From Sphingobacterium thalpophilum (GTDB lineage: Bacteria > Bacteroidota > Bacteroidia > Sphingobacteriales > Sphingobacteriaceae): a DNA stretch of 64,000 nucleotides. The notes under the pieces are model-generated. The model had not been told where the DNA came from, did no database searches, and saw only the letters and a program-made list of their open reading frames with translations. The DNA is taken from the NCBI RefSeq assembly GCF_038396785.1, contig NZ_CP151087.1, forward strand, positions 2,790,001 to 2,854,000. Direction: 5' to 3'. Positions within the stretch are counted from its first letter, which is position 1; each line of letters begins with the position of its first letter. Shown one piece after another: positions 55,948-64,000 of this stretch. Both the position numbers and the translations under genes were made by a program.

Positions 55948-56529
55948 ATGTACGAATATTTCAATGGAAAATTAGCATATAAAGCCCCCACTCATGTTGT
56001 TATCGATGTGAGTGGGATTGGTTATTATGTCCACATCTCGCTCTATACCTTCTCCCAAATCAAGGATCAGGAAAACTGTAAACTATTTATTTCACTTCAA
56101 GTTCGGGAAGACTCACACACGCTTTATGGCTTTGCAACTGAAGGCGAGAAAAAATTATTCGAAAATTTGATCTCTGTTTCCGGTATTGGCCCCAATACAG
56201 GCCGTATGATCCTATCGTCAAACACACCCGATGAGATCCAGTCTGCCATCGTCAATGGCCAGGTTGCCCTCATTCAAAAGATTAAAGGAATTGGTCCTAA
56301 AACAGCACAACGTCTTATACTGGAACTTCAGGATAAATTAAAAAAACAGGGCTTCGAAGCTTTGGCATCACCGATCCAATCCCAATCAGTTCCGGACGAA
56401 GCATTGTCAGCACTAGTGATGCTCGGATTCAACAAAGTCGCGGCAGAGAAGGTGTTAAATACCATTTTAAAGACCGAAAGCAATCTTTCCGTGGAGGATA
56501 TGATCAAATTAGCATTGAAACGACTTTAA
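55948..56529 (+). CDS. ruvA: Holliday junction branch migration protein RuvA
   Basis: A 193-residue protein that binds Holliday junctions as a tetramer and loads RuvB. The N-terminal OB fold begins MYEYFNGKLAYKAPTHVVID and contains LYGFATEGEKKLFENLISVS. Two helix-hairpin-helix motifs follow (VSGIGPNTGRMILSS; IKGIGPKTAQRLILELQDKL). The C-terminal domain III (ALSALVMLGFNKVAAEKVLN) would bind RuvB. The length is normal. It lies 32 bp after maeB and is followed by a terminator. RuvB is not in the window. Confidence 0.96.
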   Translation: MYEYFNGKLAYKAPTHVVIDVSGIGYYVHISLYTFSQIKDQENCKLFISLQVREDSHTLYGFATEGEKKLFENLISVSGIGPNTGRMILSSNTPDEIQSAIVNGQVALIQKIKGIGPKTAQRLILELQDKLKKQGFEALASPIQSQSVPDEALSALVMLGFNKVAAEKVLNTILKTESNLSVEDMIKLALKRL

Positions 56530-56611
56530 TGCATAAACATTTGCTGAACATATCCGAAATTAATCATTAGATGACAGATACGTGCTGTTCATGCTGTAGC
56601 GTAAAAGATAT

Positions 56612-56633
56612 AAAGGAACCTTCGGGTTCCTTT
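56612..56633 (+). terminator. UUCG-loop terminator after ruvA
   Basis: A 9-bp perfect stem AAAGGAACC/GGTTCCTTT is closed by the very stable loop TTCG. It lies about 85 bp after the ruvA stop. Confidence 0.8.
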
Positions 56634-56726
56634 GTCATTTCCCGAACCTCAGTTTTGCAATACTTCGCGCCCTCTTAACAGTGCTTCAAATTTGAAACAT
56701 CAAAAAGATATTGTTATAAATAATAA

Positions 56727-56791
56727 GGAGCTGATAGGGACTTTATAGGGACCTCATTCGGACCTTATTCGGATAAAGCCCTATCAGCTCC
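56727..56791. repeat. Long imperfect hairpin with internal direct repeat
   Basis: The arms GGAGCTGATAGGG (56727-56739) and CCCTATCAGCTCC (56779-56791) are perfect complements. After one bulged A, CTTTAT/ATAAAG extends the stem to 19 bp. The apical part holds a near-duplicate (ACCTCATTCGG and ACCTTATTCGG) in direct orientation. It is not placed like a terminator of ruvA, which already has one. Confidence 0.7.
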
Positions 56792-57190
56792 GTTGAATGT
56801 ACCTATAAACTAAGCATTAAAAACGGATCAAAAATGACATCATTCAGAAGAAGTTTCAAGGTCGTTATCTTCCCTTCACGTGATCGAAATAATCTGTACA
56901 ACGAAAGAAGGTTTAGTGATAAAGCATCAGCTCACAGGAGATACGAACATTTAAAAAGGCATAAATTTTTTTACCTAAATTTGGATACTATTCCCCGAAG
57001 TAAAATATCCCCTTTAACAGACTAAACAAACGATTGATCTAACCCAAACACGTTATTATCCAAACTACTTCTAAGTGCCCAAAAATACGTTCAACAGTGT
57101 TTTCATACCCTATTTGTTACATTTCCTCTTTGCTAAAACGTATTTATTCACCTATTTTTAGAACTTCTTATTTCAGTTATAATCTCACGC
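56792..57190. other. Leader region of the GH20 gene without a supported gene
   Basis: A 63-codon frame at 56834-57025 is rich in Arg/Lys/Ser and resembles no family I know. It is probably noncoding. The rest is AT-rich and should contain the promoter of the hexosaminidase gene, but I saw no exact TAnnTTTG box. Confidence 0.4.
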
Positions 57191-59047
57191 ATGAAGAAAC
57201 TATTTTCACTTGCGCTGGCTCTAAGTATAGGAGCAGCAGTATTTGCGCAAGAAAAGAAAGATGCTACCTTGAACATTGTGCCCTTACCGCAACAGGTTCA
57301 AATTAAAAATGGTACATTTAAAATCAACGCTAACACCAAAATCGCCTTTGATAGCGAAGAGGACAAAAAAGTTGCAACGCTGTTTCAGGATTTCCTAAAA
57401 AGCAACTACAGTCTCAATTTATCCCTAGTGAAATCAGCGAGCAGCAATACGATCTATTTCTCCTCCAAAAACGCAAAATCCACTAATGCTGAAGCGTATG
57501 AACTTAACATAAGTTCAGACCGCGCAACTATTAGCGGAAAAGCTGCCGGTCTATTTTATGGTATGCAATCGTTGATCCAGTTGCTACCTGTGGATAAAAA
57601 GGCCAGCATAGAAATTCAACAAGCTTCAATCCAGGATGAACCTCGCTTTGCTTACCGTGGATTACATCTCGATGTTGGCCGTCATTTCTTTCCAGTAGAG
57701 TTTGTAAAAAAATACATTGATATTCTGGCGTCTTACAAATTGAATACGTTTCATTGGCATTTGACAGACGACCAAGGCTGGCGTATCGAAATCAAATCAC
57801 ATCCAAAATTGACTCAGATTGGCGGTTACCGCAAGCAAACACTACTGGGTAACTACAAGACAGATGGTGATTATGATAACACACCTTATGGCGGTTTCTA
57901 TACCCAAGACCAAATCAAAGAAGTGGTTGCTTATGCTAAAGCTAAATATGTAACGGTTATACCCGAAATCGAAATGCCTGGGCATGCGTTAGCAGCACTT
58001 TCGGCTTATCCAGAATTGGGCTGTGGTGATAAGCCAGGACCTTACACGGCTGCGCAGACTTGGGGGGTCTTTGACGATGTTTTCTGTGCTGGAAAAGAAG
58101 AAACATTCAAGTTGTTGGAAGATGTCATTGATGAAGTCATTCCCCTATTCCCGAGTGAATATATCCACATCGGCGGTGATGAATGTCCAAAAACAAAATG
58201 GAAAACATGTCCATTTTGTCAAAAAAGAATCAAAGATAACAACCTCAAAGATGAACACGAGTTACAGAGCTATTTTATCCAACGTATGGAAAAATATATC
58301 AATAGCAAAGGTAAACGTATCATTGGATGGGATGAGATCTTGGAGGGTGGTTTAGCGCCTAATGCGACTGTCATGAGCTGGAGAGGCGATCAAGGTGCGA
58401 TTGATGCAGCCAATCAAGGTCACGATGTGATCATAACGGCAAACAGCTATGGTCTATATTTTGATCACAAACAAGGTCCTGATCAAAACAGAGAACCTTT
58501 AAGTATCGGCGGACTTTCCACATTGAGCAAAGTATATTCGTCAGACCCAATGCCTAGCAAAATTGCTGAAAACAACAAGAAACACGTTCTAGGTGTACAA
58601 GCAAATATTTGGACAGAGTATATTGGATCATCCAATAAAGTCGAATTTACAGTGTTACCGCGCGTTTTAGCGCTTTCTGAAATTGCCTGGACACAGCCAG
58701 AGAAAAAGAATTGGAAAAATTTCTCAGAACAGCGTGCAGCAAATCAGCTGGCTAAACTTGACCAAACCAATACATTCTATCGTGTACCGGAAGTATATGG
58801 CATAACAGATACCACCGTATATGCTTCGGAATATACGATCAGAGGCTTGAAACCATCTGTTGAAGGGGCCAAAATTTATTACACATTGGACAACTACGAT
58901 CCTTCAGAATTGGATTTAGAATATACAGGTCCAGTGAAAATTACGGTTCCTAATAGTAAGGAACGTGTTTTCAAAGCCGTTGTTGTAACGCCTTCCGGCA
59001 AAAGAAGCAACTACATTCGGGTGAATATTATCAACACCAAGAAATAA
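57191..59047 (+). CDS. GH20 beta-N-acetylhexosaminidase
   Basis: A 618-residue secreted exo-enzyme that removes terminal GlcNAc or GalNAc. The signal peptide is MKKLFSLALALSIGAAVFAQ. Residues 25-150 form the GH20b domain. The barrel begins YRGLHLDVGRHFFPVEFVKK, continues FHWHLTDDQGWRIEIKSHP and VIPEIEMPGHALAALSAYP, and has the catalytic pair Asp330-Glu331 in IHIGGDECPKTKW. Residues about 545-618 form a small beta domain common at the end of such enzymes. Possible roles are GlcNAc recovery from chitin, glycoproteins or peptidoglycan. It is a single-gene unit with its own terminator. Confidence 0.95.
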   Translation: MKKLFSLALALSIGAAVFAQEKKDATLNIVPLPQQVQIKNGTFKINANTKIAFDSEEDKKVATLFQDFLKSNYSLNLSLVKSASSNTIYFSSKNAKSTNAEAYELNISSDRATISGKAAGLFYGMQSLIQLLPVDKKASIEIQQASIQDEPRFAYRGLHLDVGRHFFPVEFVKKYIDILASYKLNTFHWHLTDDQGWRIEIKSHPKLTQIGGYRKQTLLGNYKTDGDYDNTPYGGFYTQDQIKEVVAYAKAKYVTVIPEIEMPGHALAALSAYPELGCGDKPGPYTAAQTWGVFDDVFCAGKEETFKLLEDVIDEVIPLFPSEYIHIGGDECPKTKWKTCPFCQKRIKDNNLKDEHELQSYFIQRMEKYINSKGKRIIGWDEILEGGLAPNATVMSWRGDQGAIDAANQGHDVIITANSYGLYFDHKQGPDQNREPLSIGGLSTLSKVYSSDPMPSKIAENNKKHVLGVQANIWTEYIGSSNKVEFTVLPRVLALSEIAWTQPEKKNWKNFSEQRAANQLAKLDQTNTFYRVPEVYGITDTTVYASEYTIRGLKPSVEGAKIYYTLDNYDPSELDLEYTGPVKITVPNSKERVFKAVVVTPSGKRSNYIRVNIINTKK

Positions 59048-59065
59048 TAACATTTGCCTGATAAG

Positions 59066-59112
59066 AAAGCGCTAATATTCTGTTAACTTTGAACAGCGTA
59101 TTAGCGCTTTTT
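59066..59112 (+). terminator. Intrinsic terminator after the GH20 gene
   Basis: A perfect 12-bp stem AAAGCGCTAATA/TATTAGCGCTTT, with an inner CTGTT/GAACAG-like pairing, is followed by TTTTC. It lies about 20 bp after the stop codon. Confidence 0.88.
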
Positions 59113-59227
59113 CATTTCATGCAGGTTGGAACTCAATATGCCGTGAAGCTTTCCGGACAGGCAAAACATGCTTGGCAATTGTAATCCTGATAGCAAATGC
59201 ATGATTATTTTTTTTACATAGATTTTT

Positions 59228-59704
59228 ATGGCAGAGGATTTACAAATAGCTAAAGGTAGCAAAGAAGAACAATATCAAAATTTACTTCCTCAAATTGAGG
59301 GACTTTTGCAAGGCGAGCCGAATCAAATTGCCAATTTGGCTAACATCGCTGCTGCACTGAAAGAACAATTCAATTTTTTCTGGGTTGGTTTCTATCTTGT
59401 TGATGGAGACGAGCTCGTGTTAGGCCCTTTTCAGGGACCCGTTGCATGCACGCGTATCAAGAAAGGTCGTGGTGTATGCGGGGGTGCTTGGGCACAGGAA
59501 AAAACATTGATTGTTCCTGATGTGGAGCAATTTCCGGGACACATTGCCTGTAGTTCGCTCTCGCGGTCCGAAATCGTGCTACCCGTTTTTAAACAGGGAC
59601 AGATTATCGGTGTGCTGGACGTTGACAGTAGTGAATTAAATAGTTTTGATGAAGTCGATGAGAAATACCTTACGCAGGTATTACAGCTTTTAGACGGCGA
59701 ATAA
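59228..59704 (+). CDS. msrC: Free methionine-(R)-sulfoxide reductase (GAF domain)
   Basis: A 158-residue cytoplasmic GAF-domain enzyme that reduces free methionine-R-sulfoxide. The three conserved cysteines are Cys74, Cys84 and Cys108 (PVACTRIKKGRGVCGGAWAQ and GHIACSSLSRSEIVLPV). Their spacing of 10 and 24 is the same as recalled for the E. coli enzyme (84, 94, 118). The family motifs FFWVGFYLV and GVLDVDSSELNSFDEVD are present. The gene stands alone between two terminators. Confidence 0.95.
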   Translation: MAEDLQIAKGSKEEQYQNLLPQIEGLLQGEPNQIANLANIAAALKEQFNFFWVGFYLVDGDELVLGPFQGPVACTRIKKGRGVCGGAWAQEKTLIVPDVEQFPGHIACSSLSRSEIVLPVFKQGQIIGVLDVDSSELNSFDEVDEKYLTQVLQLLDGE

Positions 59705-59726
59705 GTAAGCTCCACAAAAAAGAGTG

Positions 59727-59783
59727 AAATAGCGTTAGTATCGGCCTAGATTTGAAAAACGAACCGTATACTTACGCTATTTT
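59727..59783. terminator. Bidirectional terminator after the methionine sulfoxide reductase gene
   Basis: The arms AAATAGCGTTAGTAT and ATACTTACGCTATTT (one mismatch in 15) enclose a 26-nt loop and are followed by a T-run. The adjacent minus-strand gene is convergent. Confidence 0.85.
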
Positions 59784-59836
59784 TTTACATTTCAAGCTAT
59801 CGACACCTGTTAATAAAAAAAACATCCGATCGATAC

Positions 59837-60439
59837 CTAAAAACCAAATCCTACCTGTAAAGTAAAACGGTGCAGATCATATTTTTTATCCATTTGTGTT
59901 GTTCCATACCCTATGCTAGTGTCTGGCAAACTTGCTGAGGGTCGCGTATAAGTATCCTTTCGGCTATAGTGCTGATACCGATATCCTGTTGCCAAAGACC
60001 AATATTTCGCTGAATTCTTAAATTTAAAGCGCCAACCCAGCTGTGGATTTACCAACAAGCCACCCTGATATTCATATTTTAAATTGCTCTCGACTAGATT
60101 TTTATTCAAGAAAGCAAAACTATAGCCTAAATCCAATCCTGCAAAAAAACTACGTTTTCTGTCAGGGAATTCCACATAATTTACTTTGGCTGAGAGTGGT
60201 AAAAACCATTTTGATCCTTCATTGTTTACAGGATACCTATCCACCCCTGTATTTAAACCCAGAGCGATATTTTCATGGAGCTGCACCCCATGCAATGTAT
60301 GTAAGCCAAATCCAGATTCCAGAAAAGCAGGGCCATAAGTAATAACCGAAAATTCATTATGATTTGTATATTTTTTTGTTTGGGCATCAACAGTTAAATA
60401 CCCGAGAAGAGCCAAAATGGCAATCGAAAGTCTTTTCAT
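59837..60439 (-). CDS. Secreted beta-barrel-like protein, unknown function
   Basis: A 200-residue protein with a signal peptide (MKRLSIAILALLGYLTVDAQ) and alternating aromatic/hydrophobic strands such as FAGLDLGYSFAFLNK, GGLLVNPQLGWRFKF and LATGYRYQHYSRK. It ends RFTLQVGFGF with a terminal Phe. This is what an 8-strand outer-membrane barrel looks like, but no family is certain. It lies 31 bp downstream of the LVIVD-repeat gene on the same strand and may share its transcript. Confidence 0.65.
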   Translation of the reverse strand: MKRLSIAILALLGYLTVDAQTKKYTNHNEFSVITYGPAFLESGFGLHTLHGVQLHENIALGLNTGVDRYPVNNEGSKWFLPLSAKVNYVEFPDRKRSFFAGLDLGYSFAFLNKNLVESNLKYEYQGGLLVNPQLGWRFKFKNSAKYWSLATGYRYQHYSRKDTYTRPSASLPDTSIGYGTTQMDKKYDLHRFTLQVGFGF

Positions 60440-60470
60440 ATCAGAATAATGAAGCTCTTGAAATAGTGTC

Positions 60471-61690
60471 TTAATTGGGTCTAATAACAGGAATAATGCT
60501 CAATTCCTTCAATTTGGCCTTATTGCTATAATCATATTGATGTACACCTTTTTCTCCAACAATAATTAGCGATTTTGGTCCAGCGATAACATCCATACTC
60601 ATCAGGTCTTTGTGAGTTTCTAAAAGCTTATTACCTATTTGACTAACATCACTGGCATCGAATGACTTCAACCCAAATTTTCCATCACAGATATACAGCG
60701 TGTGGTCCGATAGCGCCAGTCCGTAAGGATTCTCCAAAGTGAAGCTATGTTTCAGCATCGGTTTCGTCAGATCTTGGATATCGATAACTTCCAACAAATT
60801 TTGCTGCCCCCCACATACCACGCCTGCACGTAAGGTTACAAAGGCATATTTCTCATTGACAACGACAGGATCACAGGCACGAATATGTGTATAACGCGAC
60901 AGCTCTACGGGAGCTGATGCCGTCGTGATATCATAAATCACCATACCTGTATTGGAGCCGATAAACAGGTTGTTTTTAAAGGGAAAATTGTTTCGATGCC
61001 AGGACCTATTTTGATATCCTTTACATAGGCAGGTTTACTCGCATTCTGCACGTCAAAAAGGTGCAACGTCGTTTGGTCCACGGCATATAGATGTTTATTG
61101 GCAATGGTAAATCGCGCCATGGATCCGCCCTGTCCCGAGCCCGAATTGGTCTCGTTATAGAGAGGTTCTTTTCGGTCATAAGGTGAATATTTATCTTTTT
61201 GGCTATAGCTTACCAGGCTATCTCGGTATCCTGTAATGATGCGATCGGCAGTATTATTCAAGTAATCCATTTGAAGCAACATCTTAAACACATCCTTATT
61301 TCGTGTCAATAATTTTGGAGATGCAGGATTTTCGAGATCGAAGGTCAACAGATCTGTAAAACTATCCGCATACAGCTTTCCATCTAGAACCGCAAGATCC
61401 ACATTGCCGGGAATACTTAAGAATGCCATCGCCACGGGTTTTGACGGATCAACATTATTAAAGATATGAACTCCTTTCCGTGGCTCATTTATAAACAAGT
61501 AATCTTGATAAATATAAATCTTTCCGGTTTGAACAATTGTCGTAGGGCTGCTTACGGGATTAGCTTTAGCTCGTATACTTTCCATTGTTTCGAATATGGG
61601 CACGCTAGCTAGATACATTCCTTTACTTTCGATTTTATCACAGCTCGAAAGCGCTATACAGCCTAATAGGATAAGCCAAATTCTTTTCAT
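60471..61690 (-). pseudogene. LVIVD-repeat lipoprotein, frameshifted
   Basis: A lipoprotein (lipobox ALSSC near residue 17) made of LVIVD-type beta-propeller repeats, for example GVHIFNNVDPSKPVAMAFLS, LLTFDLENPASPKLL, LHLFDVQNASKPAYV, MVIYDITTASAPVEL and LEVIDIQDLTKPML. The frame breaks near 60973-60980. The first part ends off-frame in PLKTTCLSAPIQVW, while adding one base to the adjacent T3/A5 runs restores PFKNNLFIGSNTGMVIYDI. The restored length is 406 residues. A one-base deletion in a homopolymer may be a real mutation or a sequence error. The function of the family is unknown, but it is usually at the cell surface. Confidence 0.8.
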
Positions 61691-61813
61691 AAAATATAAC
61701 TATAAGGTCAATTAAATTTATAATTACCATAGTTAACGATATAATTATGAATTCGCTACAAATGACTTTACTTTTTATGCCCCTAAGTTAGTCCGCACTT
61801 CCTACCCGATATT

Positions 61814-62716
61814 TTATACATGAAATTCCCAGACTTTCACCAGTTTGTCATCGCTGACGCTAAAGAAATATTGACCATTTTCGGACCATGCTCCCGCATT
61901 TACAGATAAATGATGGCCATCTTGCATCTTCTCGCGGCTCATATTTTTCAATAGTGCAAAATCGGCTGTGGACCAAAATTTCAACGATTTGTCGCGACTG
62001 ACAGTAACAAAAATTGGTGCTTCAGGATGGGGATATATTCCATATACGGTAAACAGATGCGGTACAAACGAAAAATTAGTTGTCAATTGATTGGGGTCTG
62101 AAATCACCAATTGCGCATCCCGTCCACCGCTTAGCAATTTATTATGGATAAATGCCAGCGACGTAGCGGGCATACTATGCAATTTTGAATCCGCAATAAT
62201 ATGAAAATCAGCACTGTCCAAGGTATAAACTTTGCCATCTTTATCCCCTAATGCTATTCTTCCAAGTCCTTCATCAATTGCAATTGCGCGAATTGTTGTT
62301 GGGGATATTCGCTTCTCATAAATACATTTATAAGTTGTCAGATCAATAACGTACAATGTTCCCTCTTCACCTACTGCCAGAAGCTCATTTTTCCAGGACA
62401 TATAAGCCAATGCAAAAATAGCTTTGCTGCTTAGCTGTATACTTGCTACAAGCTTTTGCTCTTCGACATCTACAAAAAGCAGTTTACCCTCACGCAAGGC
62501 TATGGCCAGAATCGGCGTCCCCGGGATCAACCGTAAAGCATAAACCGATGAACTTACCGCACAGAGAATACGCTTAAATGCATTTTGCTCAATATCCCAT
62601 TCGACAACGCCCTTATCGTTACCTGCCGTAAAAAAAGTATGTGCATAGTAGCCCTTCTCTACACAAAAAATAGGGTTTTGATGCCCTGGTAACGTCGATT
62701 TTAATGTAATATCCAT
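61814..62716 (-). CDS. WD40-repeat beta-propeller protein
   Basis: A 300-residue soluble protein composed of WD40-like blades, with no signal peptide. Examples are TAGNDKGVVEWDIEQNAFKR, YVIDLTTYKCIYEKRISPTT, FVTVSRDKSLKFWSTADFAL and FFSVSDDKLVKVWEFHV. Six to seven blades fit a single closed propeller. Such proteins act as protein-binding platforms. No partner is evident. It is separated from the hisIE gene by a strong hairpin, so it is probably its own unit. Confidence 0.88.
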   Translation of the reverse strand: MDITLKSTLPGHQNPIFCVEKGYYAHTFFTAGNDKGVVEWDIEQNAFKRILCAVSSSVYALRLIPGTPILAIALREGKLLFVDVEEQKLVASIQLSSKAIFALAYMSWKNELLAVGEEGTLYVIDLTTYKCIYEKRISPTTIRAIAIDEGLGRIALGDKDGKVYTLDSADFHIIADSKLHSMPATSLAFIHNKLLSGGRDAQLVISDPNQLTTNFSFVPHLFTVYGIYPHPEAPIFVTVSRDKSLKFWSTADFALLKNMSREKMQDGHHLSVNAGAWSENGQYFFSVSDDKLVKVWEFHV

Positions 62717-62857
62717 AGTAATTCGCTAAAACGCCTTCTCTATTCGGAGCACCTGTTTTAAGCCTATTTTTTATGTTATAGGACCGAATTCTCCGCTGAC
62801 TGAGCTGTGATCCAGTAAAGATCAATACAGCAATACGCATTGTTAGTCGGTAGAAAC

Positions 62858-62895
62858 AAGAAGTGCAGTATATCCACAAATATACTGCACTTCTT
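62858..62895. terminator. Perfect 16-bp hairpin downstream of hisIE
   Basis: AAGAAGTGCAGTATAT (62858-62873) pairs perfectly with 62880-62895 around a 6-nt loop. On the minus strand it follows the hisIE stop by about 80 bp and precedes the WD40 gene. T-runs are weak, so efficiency is uncertain. Confidence 0.75.
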
Positions 62896-62973
62896 AGATT
62901 ATTTTGTCATCTTAGCTTAAAGCCTTCTTTCCGCTTCAGATTTTGTTCAACGCTGATGCCGTCGTCCAAATAC

Positions 62974-63558
62974 CTATTGATGTCTGCTCTCGAGGTTTTT
63001 CGCAATTGTTTCCAAAGAAAATCCTTTCTCACGCAACAATACGATCAAATGAAACAATAAGTCTGAAGTTTCATTAATAAAATCAGTATCCGTTTCGGTC
63101 AATGCTGCAATGACTGTTTCTACGGCTTCCTCGCCAACCTTTTGCGCAATCTTATTGATACCGCGAGAACGCAGACGATTGACATAAGATTCGTCAGAAG
63201 GATGTTCATAGCGATGGTTGACAATACGCTCTAGCTCCAACAGAAAGTTTTGGTTGAAGTCTGTATTAAAACAACTTCTGCTTCCTGTATGACAGGTAGG
63301 TCCCATTGGTTCTGCTTTGATCAAAACAGTATCCTTATCGCAATCAACATGGATGCTTTTTACATTCAAAAAGTTTCCACTTTCCTCTCCTTTTGTCCAG
63401 AGGCGATTTTTGCTTCGGGAGAAAAACGTAACGCGTTTCTCTGCTTGTGTCTTCTGCCAAGCTTCCTCGTTCATATAGCCTAACATCAACACTTCCAATG
63501 TTTGGAAGTCCTGCACAATCACTGGAACAAGGCCGTCACTTTTTGCAAAATCTAACAT
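62974..63558 (-). CDS. hisIE: Bifunctional phosphoribosyl-AMP cyclohydrolase/phosphoribosyl-ATP pyrophosphatase
   Basis: A 194-residue fusion for steps two and three of histidine synthesis. Residues 1-105 are the HisI cyclohydrolase, with LMLGYMNEEAWQKT, FFSRSKNRLWTKGEESGNFL, and zinc-binding cysteines in HVDCDKDTVL and GPTCHTGSRSCF. Residues 108-194 are the HisE pyrophosphatase, with KIAQKVGEEAVETVIAALTE and ETSDLLFHLIVLLREKG. It follows hisF on the same strand, as is usual in his operons. Confidence 0.96.
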   Translation of the reverse strand: MLDFAKSDGLVPVIVQDFQTLEVLMLGYMNEEAWQKTQAEKRVTFFSRSKNRLWTKGEESGNFLNVKSIHVDCDKDTVLIKAEPMGPTCHTGSRSCFNTDFNQNFLLELERIVNHRYEHPSDESYVNRLRSRGINKIAQKVGEEAVETVIAALTETDTDFINETSDLLFHLIVLLREKGFSLETIAKNLESRHQ

Positions 63559-63681
63559 GATTTTAGTATTTCAATTTTTAATTATTTTCGAAGAGCCATG
63601 AGCCCAGTTTAATTTCTCAGGATTTCTTTCAGCAAGTTTATAACTTCCACCCCTTTGATTATCGATCTTTACTCCGCTATC

Positions 63682-64000
63682 CTATCTTACGACAATACCA
63701 TTTTGGCGTAAGGTAGCTTTAAGATCGGGGATCAATATTTCACCATAATGGAAGACCGATGCCGCCAGGGCAGCATCCACGTTAGCTTGTTGAAAAACAT
63801 CGACAAAATGCTGTTGATTACCGGCACCGCCAGAAGCAATCAGTGGAATATGAATCTGGTCGTTTATTGTTTTTAAAAAACCATTGTCAAAGCCATTTTT
63901 TGTTCCATCATGATCCATTGACGTCAACAGGATCTCTCCTGCTCCACGTTCTTGCGCTTCAAGGATCCAATCCGCTGTGTCCAATTCCGTCTTAATGCGT
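63682..64000 (-). CDS. hisF: Imidazole glycerol phosphate synthase subunit HisF, 3' part
   Basis: The C-terminal part of HisF, cut by the right edge of the window. The frame is open through base 64000 (reading [12 protein letters not shown] before the visible part). Diagnostic segments are [20 protein letters not shown], where the Asp of DHDGT is the conserved active-site region, [15 protein letters not shown] for phosphate binding, and [14 protein letters not shown]. The protein cyclises PRFAR with ammonia supplied by HisH. HisIE is encoded downstream. Confidence 0.95.
   Translation of the reverse strand, partial: RIKTELDTADWILEAQERGAGEILLTSMDHDGTKNGFDNGFLKTINDQIHIPLIASGGAGNQQHFVDVFQQANVDAALAASVFHYGEILIPDLKATLRQNGIVVR

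Noticed and set aside
56834..57025. 63-codon open frame before the GH20 gene
   Set aside because: It is basic and unlike any known family, in a leader region with repeats and no clear ribosome site. Probably noncoding.
59084..59091. TAACTTTG, an exact TAnnTTTG match before the methionine sulfoxide reductase gene
   Set aside because: It lies in the loop of the GH20 terminator and 136 bp from the start codon, so it is more likely a chance match.
1..64000. Prophage, insertion sequence, integrative element, tRNA or CRISPR array
   Set aside because: No integrase, transposase, phage structural gene, repeat-spacer pattern or cloverleaf was recognised in the window.

Overview
The window looks like a chromosomal segment of a member of the Bacteroidota, most likely family Sphingobacteriaceae (Sphingobacterium-like). 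This rests on gene content, not a database match: three complete SusC/SusD pairs, an ECF sigma/FecR/STN-SusC signalling set, secreted polysaccharide lyases and glycosidases, a fused HisIE, a MaeB malic enzyme with a phosphotransacetylase tail, few Shine-Dalgarno sites, and TAnnTTTG-type promoter boxes. I see no rRNA, tRNA, integrase, transposase, prophage or CRISPR array.

Layout. 0.2-2.6 kb: a TonB-dependent receptor gene broken by a frameshift that lies inside a perfect 42-bp palindrome. 2.8-3.5 kb: an outer-membrane beta-barrel gene. 3.7-17.4 kb: a glycosaminoglycan-type polysaccharide utilization locus. One strand carries SusC, SusD, a heparinase II/III-like lyase and a GH88 unsaturated glucuronyl hydrolase. 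The other carries a sulfatase and a PL8 lyase. Divergent from the sulfatase are a barstar-like gene and an exported Gfo/Idh/MocA protein. The lyases would cut uronic-acid polysaccharides, the sulfatase would remove sulfate, SusC/D would import oligosaccharides and GH88 would open the unsaturated ends. Two sites that fully match the LacI-family core NGAAANCGNTTNCN lie upstream of the two arms and may co-regulate them. 17.5-23.7 kb: a second SusC/SusD pair followed by a DUF218 gene.

23.8-32.1 kb: a seven-gene, single-strand cassette of mostly unrecognised genes, and the best candidate here for an undescribed system. It begins with a protein that appears to be a tandem duplication of (nucleotidyltransferase-like + HEPN-like). 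That gene overlaps a SWIM/SNF2 helicase gene, followed by two overlapping genes for distantly similar HTH-like proteins, two genes whose products share an N-terminal motif, and a small membrane protein with its own terminator.

32.7-36.7 kb: an S41-type peptidase, a DKNYY-repeat lipoprotein and a large unrecognised lipoprotein. 36.8-47.3 kb: ECF sigma factor, FecR anti-sigma factor, STN-containing SusC, SusD and a GDPD-like/alkaline phosphatase fusion that overlaps susD. After a terminator comes a GH29 alpha-L-fucosidase. The fusion suggests a phosphate or phosphodiester scavenging locus.

47.5-64 kb: mostly housekeeping genes. They are a soluble PAS histidine kinase with a receiver-only regulator, an M24 aminopeptidase P, a PBP4-type carboxypeptidase, MaeB, RuvA, a GH20 hexosaminidase, a free methionine-(R)-sulfoxide reductase, a beta-barrel protein, a frameshifted LVIVD-repeat lipoprotein, a WD40 protein, HisIE and the 3' part of hisF cut by the window edge. 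Many units end in clear hairpin terminators, several of which serve convergent genes.
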